Assembly: GCA_946902875.1 (NCBI GenBank)
Contig: OX336343.1
Location: forward strand, 16,167,596-16,231,595
Direction of reading: 5' to 3'
DNA from: Nematopogon swammerdamellus
Taxonomy: Eukaryota; Arthropoda; Insecta; Lepidoptera; Adelidae
DNA: 64,000 nucleotides
The position numbers and the translations under genes were made by a program. A model generated the notes under the pieces. The model worked only from the letters and a program-made list of their open reading frames with translations, ran no database searches and was not told where the DNA came from. Position 1 is the first letter of the stretch, and every line of letters starts with the position of its first letter. This document shows, in pieces, positions 1 to 13,300 of this stretch.

Positions 1-197
1 GGGGGGAGGGGGGGGAGAAGTTGGGTTTTATCAGTTTTGCTTAAATTCTAATTCTGATTATGCCATAGACCATTTTTGTTCGTAATTTAATGTAGATTAT
101 TTTTGTCCTTGGCACTTTTGCGCTAAACCTCATAGTTTTCGGAATATCTAAGAAAAACTGATAAAACCCAACTTCTCCCCCCCCCCCCTCCCCCCCA
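1..197. repeat. Inverted repeat with G/C homopolymer ends
   Basis: The first 38 bases (G-run, then gagaagttgggttttatcag) are the reverse complement of about 154-197 (ctgataaaacccaacttctc followed by a C-run). The centre (about 40-150) is AT-rich and unpaired. This looks like a small foldback element or MITE. Its left end may be cut by the window edge. No coding content. Confidence 0.7.
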
Positions 198-200
198 AAC

Positions 201-663
201 CCGACGCTAAAAATTGTGTAACTTTTTACCAAAGAATATGAGGACTGTATAGAACAATTTGCAGCTGGAATGATACTTTCACTTTGGATGTTGAGGTTAG
301 GCCGTTTTTTGGGCTAATTGCACCATACTAATAGGTGATGTTGGCCAAAAACGTCATAAGTTCCATACGCAAAAAGTTATGAATTCGCGGTTTAGCCGAC
401 TGGCTGGGCTACTGGCATATCAGCCACTGGGCGTGAGATGTTTGGCTGCCAACATTGAAAGGGCGATTTATACACGTTTCGTTACAATTTGCAACACTTT
501 ACTGGTAGTCACAACTATAATACAATGCGGGAGTTGGGCAATGGATGAAAAGGAAGGTGTAGTGAGTACTTCTATAGCTGGGCAATGCAACTCTTAAGTC
601 ACTCGTCTAAAAAAAAAGCATAGCAAGACAAGGTTCTCAAAAGGAATCAATGATGCGGCCGAA
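201..663. other. Non-coding stretch, downstream part of NPL4 intron 10
   Basis: I recognise no gene here. A 72-codon plus-strand ORF at 379-597 has no recognisable motif and no gene-like context. The stretch lies 3' of NPL4 exon 10 and is probably intron. Confidence 0.4.
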
Positions 664-1026
664 TGCAAAAAAATCTGTTAAGTGCGAGTTTTACTCGCGC
701 ACGGAGGTTTCCGTATGTATCCGCTATTATCCGCCTATCTTTTGTCTTCCAACAATGCAATGTATAAAAGCCTGTGGCGCCATCTATTATTCAGTAGTGT
801 GACTTAAGAGATTTTTCGGACGTTTGTTGTATGGGAGCCCCCCTTTATTTTTAACATTTTCTTATTTTTTATTATTTGTTGTTATATCCGCCATAGTAAC
901 ACATATTCTGTGAAAATTTCAACGGACTGCCTATTACGGTTCAAGAGATACAGCCCTCGGACAGACGGACGGACGGCGCGCGGAGGCTTAGTAATAGGCG
1001 TCCGTATGGGATACGGAAACCTAAAA
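664..1026 (+). repeat. Dispersed (GTCT/GACA)n-containing lepidopteran repeat, copy 1
   Basis: It has the hallmarks of a family seen six times in this window: 'aagtgcgag...actcgcgcac' at one end, then 'tctgtgaaaatttcaac', 'attacggttcaagagatac', a GACA/GACG microsatellite, 'gcttagtaatagg' and a terminal 'acggaaacctaaaa'. No ORF. Probably a non-autonomous transposable element. It lies within NPL4 intron 10. Confidence 0.75.
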
Positions 1027-1101
1027 ATGCACCCCACCAAATATCTGGTCATACGTCCGGCTAGGTTAGGTTAGGTGAGCGTAGGGCGTGCTAGAGTATA
1101 C

Positions 1102-1314
1102 CTCTAGGAAGGTCTCCGCGGCGATCAGGTGCTGGTGGAGGGCGCGCAACGTCTGCAGGTGGCCGGAGAGCGGGCGGTTGGCCGGCGGAAAGGCGGCGCG
1201 CGAGCTGAAGGTGTCGCGGCCGCGGCCGAGCCCCGCCGGCACGTCCACCAGCAGGTAGGCGACCGGCAGCCGCCGCGCCGACGACTGCACCTCGTTGCCG
1301 TAAGCGTCCTTCTC
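1102..1314 (-). CDS. Npl4: NPL4 exon 10 (residues 445-515), last one in the window
   Basis: Acceptor tttgtgcag|GAG and donor GAG|GTATAC, exactly 71 codons in phase 0. It encodes [21 protein letters not shown] and [11 protein letters not shown], matching the NPL4 C-terminal part. It is very GC-rich (third positions mostly G or C) compared with its surroundings. It lies 18.6 kb from exon 9. Reading past the donor gives only a short tail to a stop, so splicing to a further exon off the window is expected. Confidence 0.9.
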
Positions 1315-4300
1315 CTGCACAAACAATACGCCGGCGAGCCGAGTCCATTAAGCGGCTTCAACTACTGTCTAGCTGGTAAGGCGCCCCCGCCCACCTTGCT
1401 TTCAGGCAAAGCAAGAGGTTCATATATTAGCAGCTAGCGGCGCGGCGGCGCTGCTCCGCCGGCCAAGTATGGGCGATCCGCGCGGCGAAAGCCACCGATT
1501 GTACGAAAAAATACACATATTTATTCATTTTCATCAATTTGCATTGCAAGTGAATAAGTAATAAATTGAACCTGCATTTTCCTTATTTGCAGACATTTAT
1601 TACAACAATTACCACTTCACCGATTTACACACGGTTTTCGTTGTTACATTATGTCACTTCTCTAGATGATTTTAGGCTATTACGTCATCGGCGACCTGAG
1701 CTGTGAGCAAAAAGGTAAAACCACAACACAGGAAGCGAAACCGCGGGCAAAAGCTAGTTCAGAAACAAATCAATGTACTTTGTATCAAATTATTATAACT
1801 ACAAATTCAAGTTTAATAATCGATCGGCATTGGTACTTCTAGCTGTGCTTCTAGTGTGCGAGCGATGGCACCCACAACACTGTCCAACGCGATAACAATC
1901 CAACCGCCTACATCGCACGCAACGGTTCCGGGGCACAAGTTTATGCTAAGTGGGTACCTCGGTAGGTCTAGGTGCCCAATAAAAGGCGAACAGAATAATG
2001 CATAAGTTAAATACTTATAAGCTGTAGGGAAATCAATTGCAAGGAGTGCAGCCAACGAACGAGCCGCTTTCCTTTCAATACCTACATTTCCTACTCGGCA
2101 GCGGAGCTCGTCGCGTGTCGGTAGAGTGCGCTGCGATGCTGAACAAAGCTACTCTACAGAGTAGCTTTCTAGGTACACTTGTGAAACTTGTCGCACTCGC
2201 GGACTCACAAAATGGACGCCAAATATAAGGGCGTATATTTAGGGTTCCGTAGCCAGCGCCGCTAACAGGGACCCTTATAAAATCGGTCAGGTGTCTGTCC
2301 GTCCGTAGGTCTGTCTTCGAATCCGGAAGCGTGTACCAATGAGTTTTTTCTGACCAAAAAATTTACGTGCAAAAATTTACGTGCATACATAAAAATACAC
2401 CGTTCGGAACCGATGTAAAACTAGGTCCCTTCCCTTGCTCCCTTATTAGGTGGTAGGCTCAAATTGTAGCCGACTGGGTTGGTACCACCGTACTGGATGT
2501 AAGATGGCCGCATAGCAGCCTCGGTTGTGTTCTCCTCTGGTCCAGTATAGCCAGCAATCCAGGGAAGTCTCCGGTACGGCACCTACTTTCTCGGAGGTGA
2601 TATTGGCTGGTCGGAGCAGAGCATGCGCTTTGGCCCCTCTGAATCAGCCACCCATACCGGATTACATAAAAAAAGCCGGGTCTCCTGCGCATGTTTTTTC
2701 GAAACATTACACAAGAAACATAAATGAAACCAAAAAAATTTTTCTCTATGGTTTTCATACAAATGTGATGTGGATGGCCACGCCCCAATGTTTCGATGTT
2801 TCTGTGTAATGTTTCGAAAAAACATTCGCAGGAGACGCGGCTACAGAACGCACCTGTTGGCGATGCATGACTCGACCTTGGTTCTTTTTTAACGGCTTCT
2901 GAAATTCAGCATTTACGCGTACGACTGAGCAACAGCAGCTGTTGAAATACATTAGGTACCTAGGTAGGTAATCGTAGTGGATACGCCCGCAGTGCGGCCA
3001 AGTTATGTGCAGGCTATCTATTTAATTGAATATGCACTGCGTTGTTGAATAAATCATGAGACGAAACGGTTCCATTTGATTGATGCTATAGCTAGATAGT
3101 CAGGTATTTATAGATGCCTGCTAGTTCGACCATTTGACCGGCGATTAGACTGCACGAATTTCCTGTCTCCCTCGTCGCCACCGCCTCGTGCGTCATCCAT
3201 CCCTACCGTGTCGCGTCGGCGATTTCCCCGACTCTCCCTGAACTACATACCTACATACAATACGTAGGTAGACGCGCACGTAATTTCCCGAACGTGTAGG
3301 TACCTACCCTACCCTGCATACCTACATAGCCTCTCGTGGCCGCCGCGCCGGTAGGTCAACGAGACCCGCCTATAGGGTGCTCTAGGTGTCTCTACTCTAC
3401 ATCATCGATGCCTCTACATTATGGCAAATCGATAGGTACCTACCTACCTAGTTATAATCGGTGGTTATAATTAAAAAAAAAAAACACCAGATGTTCTACA
3501 AAATAGTGGAAGGTTTTGGCCGCATCGTCGCCGGCAGTATCAATTCAATTTAACAAAAGCCGCGAGGACAAAGCCGCGATATGCCTCGACGAGGCCGTAA
3601 TCGCTGTATTGATAAGGGGCGAGCCGAAAATAATGAATGACCCAAGCCAGACGTTTGTCAAACGAAACAAAAATGTAGAAAGGAATCCGCGCGAAGTTGC
3701 AGTTGAGTTGCAGTGCAGTGCCGCCCCCTCCGCGCGAGGGACCTGAATCGATTGAAGTAGTGTTGCTTCGGCGTTCGTGTTAATAATAAAAAACGATTTA
3801 AGTTCACTGACAAAATAATGAAGTGACACGTTTGGAGTGTTTAACAAATGACAGACATCCTGTTGACAAAAAAACCCATACGAAGATGTTGAGAAGATTC
3901 GACTAAAACATTTTGGTATAAAACGTACAAAACTACATTACACCTACCACTACCTACCACCATACACCCAGCATTTTATTTTCCTCCACGTTATTATCTA
4001 ATCATCGCCTGACTGCATACATAATAAATATAATGCTGGGTGCCTAGTATAGTATGTAGATCTCTAGATAAAGTTTATATTTGAATTCCGGAGACTGTAT
4101 TGAAAAAGGAAAATGTCAAACTTAAACAAATGTTGCCACCTCTTTTGACGTGATAACGTCACGTCTTATAAATTGATGAACACCGGCTGCACGCACGAAA
4201 AAGTGTCATGTTCCATCTGAACTTGTGTGTGCAAGCGAGAGCGCGTAACAAGCGATAGAGAGGCATATAAGGAAAGTAGGAAATACAAAATATATTTGTC

Positions 4301-7300
4301 TGTCTTTTGCGAGCCTCGAATCCGCGGTCCCTGCCACCAATATTGTGTGACCGACCAGACGTCTTAACCACCCGGCTAAATCGATCATGTACTAGCGAAG
4401 CGAATTCGGTCAACAGTAGGTGAAGATTATTTTTTTTTAAATGAAATGAAATATTTATTTATTTTCCAGTTACACATTTGCTTAGCCTAAATTTCATGAT
4501 TTCTTACAAACTATATCACTAAAGAAAATTACAGACTAGCACTCGTTAATTTATATAGTCTTACCTCACACGCTAGGATACCCTGTGTTGTGTGAGGCAG
4601 GGTCTTTCACCTCGTATAAGTTTAGTATTATATAAAATGTATAAGTATTTGTGTATGTATATATGTGTGTGTATATGTATGTGGTTGTGTATGAGTATGT
4701 GTTTATGTCTGTGAACATAATTGTGTGTTGGGTTGGGTGTATGATTTATCTACTGTAATTTTTAGGTTTCCGTGTCCCTACGCCGTCTGTCTGTCTGTCT
4801 GTCCTACTGCTGTATCTTTGGAAACCGTAATAGGTAGCTGGTTGAAATTTTCTTAGAATACGTGTTATCAATTATCATGGCGGATATAACAAGAAACAAC
4901 AAAAGGTAGAAAAAGCAAAAAATTAAGGGGATAAAAGAAACTGTTTTTTTTTTCTTCAATGTTTTGCGGATGCGAAAACCTCAGTGCGCGAGTCGGACTC
5001 GCACTTAAACGGGAGGTTTTTTTTTAAATTTATTAGGGATGTTTCTTTTTTTTTCTTTATTATTTTGGTATTGACAGAAAGTTTTCAGTTTCTTCGTAGG
5101 ATTTTGATTTCAGCCATTTGTGTAATAGTTTTTGGCATTTGTGTTTCGTTAGGTATATTAGTTTTTGTTTGCCTCCGTATAGAACATAGGGGCTAAAAGT
5201 TAATAAATTTTTGTGCAAACGAAGTTCGGGTTTTGGGTTTGGGCCATTGATCTTGTCGCGGTGATCTTGTCGATATTCTTCGGGTGTTTTGAGCTGTCTT
5301 ATGGAATTTAATGATGGCTGTGCTGACAAATAGTTGGCGAACTGTGAGTAGCTTGCATTTGTTATAGAGATTTTTGGTTGGGTATCGAAAGGGTTTTTGC
5401 AACATTACCTTAAGTATTGCTCTTTAGGCTCTTTCTAGTTTTAGAAGCAAGGTTTTTGAGGCTCCTCCCCAAGCTAAGATACAATACCCCAATACAGACT
5501 GGACTAAAGCATAATACACCACGCTGAGTAAGTCCAAGTCTGCAACGTTTCGTAGGCGTTTAAAAATGTATATGCATTTGCGCGTTCGTCCTACCAGTGC
5601 TTCTATGTGGTTGTGCCAGCTGAGTCGATCGTCAAGTAATACTCCTAGGTACTTTATACAGTTCACACATTCCAGAGATGGACAAGAGCACTCTGTCAGG
5701 TTGTTGCAATAGTGGAGCTTTATAATTGGTTTTTCCATGGTGTACCTGCTTTTGATGATGTTAAAACAAATGTACTTAGTTTTTGTTACGTTAAGTGTGA
5801 GTAGATTGTCTGTTAGCCAATTTGACACTTGAGCTAGACCCTTTTCTGTATTTATCTTAACATCACCCCAAGAATCACCATGGAAGATTAATGCTGTGTC
5901 ATCGGCAAAGCTAACTATTTTTGCATTAATGATCTTTAGGTCGCACATACTGTTTATATAAATTAGGAAAAGTGTTGGCCCGAGAACACTTCCTTGAGGA
6001 ACACCGAACGTTATGTCTGCAAACTCACTCTTGAAGCCATTGAGTGTAACGCATTGCTTGCGTTTTGTCAGATATGATTTAAACCACTCTTGTACAGTGC
6101 CACGTATACCCATTGCTTCCATTTTTTTTAGCAGAATTTTTGTAGATATTGTGTCAAATGCTTTGGCAAGGTCCAGGAAGACACCGACACACTTTTTGCC
6201 ATTGTCCAAGTTTGATACTACAGTATTGGTCAGTAGTGTGACGGCATCCTCCGTGGACCTGCCAGATCTGAAGCCATATTGGTTTCCGGAAAGCAATTTT
6301 TCATTTTCAAGATATGTTAAGAGTCTTTTATTGACAACCTTTTCAAGGAGTTTGCTCAGTACATTCAGGAGTGAGATAGGCCTATAGTTTGAAGCATCAT
6401 CAGATTTACCTCCTTTGTGTATTGGGCAAACTTTGGCCAGCTTGAAACAGTCTGGGACAGTTCCCATTTTTATACTTAGGTTAAATATTATGTGTGTTAG
6501 TGGTTCAGTGATTTGATTGTTAATTTCTTTGAAGATTTCATGGCGTTGAGTCTTTTGGAGCTATATCTGGCGTCAATAGTAAATGAAACACTTCAAATCA
6601 AATCAAAAAACGTTTATTGCACATAATTGTTGTACAGAAGGTAGCACTTAATGCCTATGGCATTTTCCACCAGCCTACCCTTATTTACATATAGAACCAG
6701 GGTAGGTGCAACAAGACAAGGTAAACAAAACAAAGTCTTATAAAATAGAAAATAGAAGGACAAATAGTATATATCTATATATATAATGCATATAATACAC
6801 ATATATTATTCATAATAAATAATAAACATATATAAACATATACAAAATAAAACTCAGACATTACACAACACATTATGAATTTGCTCAGAAACTAGGGATA
6901 CGGAAGTAGGAGATAAGATTTAGGAATTGAGGAGATAGTCTTTCAAGAGCACTCTGAACGTGTGGATCGAAGCACACTGTCGTAAACGAAGAGGAAGTTC
7001 GTTCCACATGCGTGCAGCGTGCACTGTGAAAGAATCAGTATAAAATACCGAGGAGTGGGACGGGATAGCAAGGACAAGGGTGTCAGAGGATCTTAATGGT
7101 ACACCGTGGGAGGACAGCATTTGGAAACGGTCGGATAGGTATTTAGGAGCAGCAGGGTCATTTAGTGTGCAGTACAAGAGAGAGAGGACATGGGAATTTC
7201 TGCGACGACGTATGTCGAGCCACTGAAGGCTAGACCGGAACTCAGAAATGTGATCAAATTTCCGCAGACCGAAAATGTAACGGATGCACATGTTTAGTAG

Positions 7301-10300
7301 CCGGTCCAGCTTATTCAGCAGCTCTTCATTGACGTCGAGGTAACAGACATCAGCATAGTCTAGAATAGGGAGGAGAAGAGATTGTACCAACATAGTCTTT
7401 GTGCTGATAGGTAGGAAATTCTGCAGACGCTTGAGAGAATGCATGCTGGCGAACACTTTCCGACTAACCTCACCGACTTGTACGTTCCATGATAACGTCT
7501 CATCAATGTAAAGGCCAAGGTTTTTTACCACCTTAACCAGAGGGACTGCGACACCATTAAAGAGAATATGTGGTAAAGATGTTTTGTCTAGTTTGCCTAA
7601 GAGTTTTGTAGAACCGATAATAATCGCCTGAGTTTTCTGTGGGTTTACCAGTAGACCATATCGCTCAGCCCACGAGAGTACTGAGTCAAGATCGATGTTC
7701 ATGAGAGCAAAAGCACTGTCAACATCCTCAACCCTAAAGTGCCTATAGAGCTGCAAGTCGTCAGCGTAAAGGTGGTAGTGACACATAAGAGATGCAACGA
7801 CAGTGTTGATGAAAATAGAGAAAAGAAGGGGAGAAAGAACGCCGCCTTGTGGTACGCCAGCCGTGGTACAACACCAGTTCGAGGAAATATTATCCAAACG
7901 AACACATTGGCAGCGACCATACAGGTAGGAGGAGAACCAGTCAATTACCGGTTGTGAAATATTAAGGGTTCCAAGTATAGCCAGCATAATGTCAAAATCA
8001 ACAGAGTTGAAGGCACTGCTGAAATCAAGCAGGACAAGAATTGTGAGTTTACGATTATCCATGGCATGGCGTATATCGTCTGTGATTTTGACTAGTGCTG
8101 AAGTCGTGCTATGCGCTGGCCTAAAGCCAGATTGAAGCTGATCGAGAAGTTGGTTTGAGGAGAGGTAGTTAGAAAGCTGATAGTGCACAACCCTCTCCAA
8201 TACCTTTGATAGGAAAGGTAGAATGGAGATAGGGCGATAATTGCTGAAGAGGGAGGGGTTACTGATTTTAGGCAAGGGAATCACGTAGGCCTTCTTCCAC
8301 AAGTCGGGAAAACATCCCGATACTAGAGAATGATTGATAATATGAGTGATGACCGGTAGAATATTGTCCAGTATCGGGATGTACAAGTCCCGACTCATGT
8401 CGTCAGCACCCATGGCCTTGCTGTGAATCGAGAGAATTATCTTTTTGATTTCACAACCAAAGACAGGGATGAAATCAAATGGATCAGAGTCAGGAAGTGA
8501 GACCGCATGTAACCGGCGAATGGTGTCGGCTTTGACGATAGGATCCATAGTGATCGGTGAGGCCGAGAAGTGAGAGTTAAGGGCATTGAGATCAATAGAG
8601 GATGCAGCATCAGTGCTAGCCTTACCGACACCAAGAGAACGTAGAAATTTCCACAGCTGTTTGGGAGGGCAGTGTTCAATAGAACCACTGATGTGACGGC
8701 GTTTTGCGTCTCTACACATCCTGGTACACTGGTTTCTTACAGCTCTATATTTGGCTTTGCTCTCATCGTTGGACGCGGACCTGAGTCTTCGCTTTAGTGC
8801 GTCCCGTTTCGCCATCATTTTGCGAATTTCGGCGTTAAGCCAAGGAGCTGGTAAATGTTTCATTCGCACTGCGCGAACAGGAGCATGTCTATCATACAGT
8901 TGTGTAATATTTTTAGATAGAAGCTCCACCTTGACATCAATGCTGTCATCGTCGTAGAGAGGCGTCCAGTCAATGGCACCAGCTTCATGCCTTAAAGCCT
9001 GCAGGTCCATCTTAGCAAAGCTACGTTGCAGAAGTATTTTGGGTTTTTGTTTGGGAGGTTTAATTCTGTAGGACGCGAAGATAAGGTCATGACGGGAGAA
9101 GCCCGGGGCAAGCAGCTGACCGTGACTTTGCACTAGATCAGTGCGGGAAGTGAGAATTAGGTCAAGAAGAGTGTGAGAGTCATCAGTGTGGAAAGTGGCA
9201 TCCAAAGGAAGAATATCAATACCAACTGATTTAGTTAAGGAGAGGAGTCGACGCGAGCGCAAATCATCCCTCAGGAGGCAAGTATTAAAATCACCAAGGA
9301 TGATTATGTGATCAAAATCAGGGGCAGTCTGTTCTAAGATTTGTTCGAATTCGTTGAAGTAGTTGATACGCGGAGGGCAGTAAAACACACCAAGCAGAAC
9401 TTTAGTGTGATTGAAGTTAAGCTCAAGTAGGATATATTCAGCCGATTCGGAGTATTCAGAGGACGATTTGTTAATAATTTTTGAAGAAATATTACTACGT
9501 AGATATATAGCCACCCCACCCCAGCCTTTCAAAGTACGGTCGTTCCGTATAAGTTGATAGCCAGGTAAAGAGAAGGCAGTGGAAGGCAGAGTGGGCTTTA
9601 ACAGAGATTCTGACACCAGTACAGCATGCAAATGTTGACTGGTGAAAGATGTGAGTAGGTCGGGGTAATGAGCAGGAATACTCTCAGCATTAATGTGGCA
9701 CACGTTGAAATTTTTGGGAAAACAAGAAAACTTGCAATTCAGTGTCTCCCCCAGATGAGGAGCACTGGAGAAGGAATCTTCTGCATCACTGAAATTGTCT
9801 GCTGAGGAGGAGGATGAGAAAGCTGAAAAAAAAGAATCTGAGTCAGAACACATAAATAGATAATAATAATACAAATATATATATAATAAATTAAAACAAA
9901 TATCAATAACAGATATAACAACAACAATTAGATTGCAGTGCCAACATGACACCCAGAGAACCGCCAGAAAGGTTGCAGAGCTTATATAAATAAAGATTTA
10001 CACACACAGTAAAACTGAAACAGACCCAACGCACATATTGAATGGATTTATAAAACTAACAAAGAGAAAAAGTAATTGAAATAAAAGCTAACTAAAAGAG
10101 ATTCACAGGATAATAAAGACAGAATGCTGTCTATATGAATTCTGTGGTCTGTGTCTATCTATATCACTTCCGAGTAAAATAATAATCACTTAAATAGTTC
10201 ACACAATACGCTAACAATATTGTTCATACTTCAAATAGTATTAATTTGGGTAAGCCAAAAATAAAATAAAAACCCGTCTAACTTCAGCGGTAGTTTACTT

Positions 10301-13300
10301 GATTCGCAGTTCGGTAGGTGTTACAACGTTGTAGTATGCGCTTTGATATTTAGATGGCGTTATGTAGGATTATTGATAAAGTAGGTAGATTTAATTATGT
10401 GTTATGTAGAAATTTACAAATTTTAAGTGTATATTGATAATTAATATTATTAGTTTTTAAAGTACTCACATTTGCGATTTAAGAATTAAACTTCTAAGCA
10501 CGATAAAGTATTATAAACTGATTTTGTATCTGACTTCGCACTTTATATTATTTTGCTAATAGTTTTTATTTTAGTTCGTATTACTTTGAAATAACACTTT
10601 CACTTACTGTTCTAATAACAGGCATTAAGCTAGAAACTCATTGGGCCCACGTACGCCACACACGCGAATCTGGCCGCGTCGGTCTCCATACATTTTATAT
10701 GGGAGAGTGCAGCACGCAGTTTCATTGCGCCCACGCCACCCTACGCTACGCGACACACTGCGTGCTGCACTCTTCCATATAAAATGTATGGAGACCGACG
10801 CGCCCAGATACGCGTGCGTAGCGTACGTGGGCCCAATGAGTTTCTAGCTTTATGTTTATCACGTTTATTTTCACTTTTATAGACATTTTGTAGTGAATTT
10901 TGTGATTTATTCGACTGCTTATTAATTTGACTGACTGACTGTCTGTCTGACGTAGATTCAGTCCGAAGTCGCATTGCCTCAATTTCTTCTGCCCTGGTAC
11001 TTTAGAACCGTTCCCAGTAGTCTTACCACTTTATGACGTTATCACGTAAAACTATCGTCCGTAAACCGACTTTACAGACAACCAATTTTTTTTTGTTAGA
11101 GATGGATGGATGAGTTGTTAAAAATTCCAACTATCTTAGAAAATATGTTTTAGCTGACTGACTGACTTGGCAGTTTTACACAATAGGTATGCGCATAACT
11201 ACCGACATGCTTGCGTCCGATGCAAACGTCGGTGCGAGGTCACACTGGTCGCAAGCGAGCGACTAATCTGTTGAGTGATGTGAAGTTAACGGCGGACTGC
11301 GGAGCCAACATGGCGTGTGTACACACAACGTAACATGATGTGGCAGTTCCCCGAGCGCGCGTAGTGAACGGCGAGTGCCACCGGAGCCCGGAGCGCAGAC
11401 CCCGAGCCCGGAACGCGGGCGGGACAACATGTGAGGCGCGCGCTGCGCGCTCGCACAGACTGTAGCCGCGGTCCCGGTACTCGTCCCTGCTCCTCTCGCG
11501 CCGCACCATGTCCCGCCGTGTCTAACCGCAACGTCCCTGCGCCGCGCCGCGCGCCCGCCCCACGGTGAGTACTCGGCCCGGCTACGCCTCGGCGCTCCGC
11601 CGCCTCGCGCGAGCCGACACCGGCCCGCGGATACGTCACCGCCGCGTGACCTTCAAACTCGGTTGCGTGAACGTAAATTAATTTGCCTGTGTGTGTGTAC
11701 GAGTTGTTGATGTGGACTTACGGTTGCAGATGGCGACCTCGCCGCTCGGAGAGATCGAAGATCTGACGTTGTGCTCGTATTGCAAGCGGCAGTTCGATGA
11801 CAACGAGCAGCAGCCGAAGCTGCTCGCGTGCAAGCACCACTTCTGCCTCAAGTGCGTGAGCACGGTGCTGCTCAAGGGGCGCGAACTGTACTGCGTGCAC
11901 TGCTGGAAGCGCACAGAGCTCGGCGAGATGCGTGTCGAGTCGCTGCCGACGCACGCGGGCGTGTTGGCGCTGGCGCGGCGGCTCGGCGCCGGCGCGCTGC
12001 CCCCGGAGCCGCCGCCGCACGCCAAGCCGCCCGACAAGCGCAAGCACAAGGCGGAGAACTGCCACACGCACGCCATGCCCTTCACGCTGTGGTGCCACAC
12101 GTGCGGCTCGCAGATGTGCCGCGCGTGCGCCGCGCACCCCGACCACGCCACCCATGCTGTAAAGCCACACGCCGACGCTAAGCAGATCCTGCGAGCTGAT
12201 GTGCAGAGCGAGCTCGCGCATATGAACAAGATGGTGCAGGAGCTGCAGCACCTCGTGTTCAAGCAGCGTGACTTCCTCGTCAAGATCCTCGAAGCGTGCA
12301 CCACGCTCAAGACACAGGTGGAGATGGAGCTCATCAACAACCTGCCCGGCTACGAGCTGGCCGAGGCGCGAGACTGCCTCGACCGCGCGCGCCGCGGCTT
12401 CGCCGCCACTGAGGTGCAGAACCCTGCCGAGATCCACTCGTTGCTCGCTGGCCTCACCTCTGAGAAGGAGCGGCTGCAGGCCAAGCATCAGGAGATGTTC
12501 TTGCAGTGCAAGTTAGACGACCTCATCCGCAACGCAGGTGTCCCGTTCGATTTCGATCTGCTCAAGCAGGCGCTCGCCACCATCCACACAGGCGAGATGA
12601 GCGTGCAGAGCAACAACGGCTACCACAACCCGATACTGTTCCTTGCAAACTACTGCATGTCGCAGCTATACTCGCGCCACTACCTCACCAAGCAGCAGCA
12701 GAACAACAACCAGTACCCGCACGGACAGAACGGCAGCGCGGCCGAGTACGGCGCCGCCGCGCACGCCACCTTCCTTCCGCTCGTGCTGCCCTCCGGCGTC
12801 AAGCCGCACCTCTACAGCGACACGCTGCTCAAGCCCGGCTACAACCCTGAGCTGCTCAACAACAACACTCTGCCCAACCTGAGCGTGTCTAAGCCGAGTC
12901 CCATCAACTACGCAGACGGGTCGCTCCACTCGCCCAACATTAACAAGAGCATGATGCCGTTCCAGACAGAGGGGCTGAGCATGGCGCTGCCGAGCTTTAT
13001 GCCGTCGGGGCCACAGATGGTGTCGCACGCGCACAGCAACCTGGCGTCGCCGCAGGGCCTCGTGCTGCAGCACTCGCCGCAGGGCATCGTGCGTAACCCC
13101 TCCTCGCACCTCTACCCGCTCTTCTATTTCAACATCGAGGTCAACGGCAACCCGTTCGGGCGCATCCTGATTGAGGTGCGCAACGATGTCGCTCCCAAGA
13201 TGGCCAAGAACTTCACAATCCTGGCAACGGGCGAGCTCGGCGTGGGATACAAGGGCTGCAACATTTTCCAGTGCTGGGAGAACGAGAGTATCATCACGGG

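Noticed and set aside
1060..1078. TTAGG-like words (ggctaggttaggttaggt) that could be interstitial telomere repeat
   Set aside because: Fewer than three units, easily chance; it lies in NPL4 intron sequence just past the exon 10 donor.
1813..2055. 80-codon minus ORF in intron 9
   Set aside because: No recognisable motif or splice context; hydrophobic mixture typical of random AT/GC sequence.
3516..3746. 76-codon plus ORF in a GC-rich patch
   Set aside because: No domain, no partner exons found, start context unremarkable. Kept only as a possible regulatory patch.
11240..11640. Minus-strand ORFs over the promoter island
   Set aside because: Composition artefact of CpG-rich leader DNA; no motifs, and they conflict with the clear plus-strand donor.
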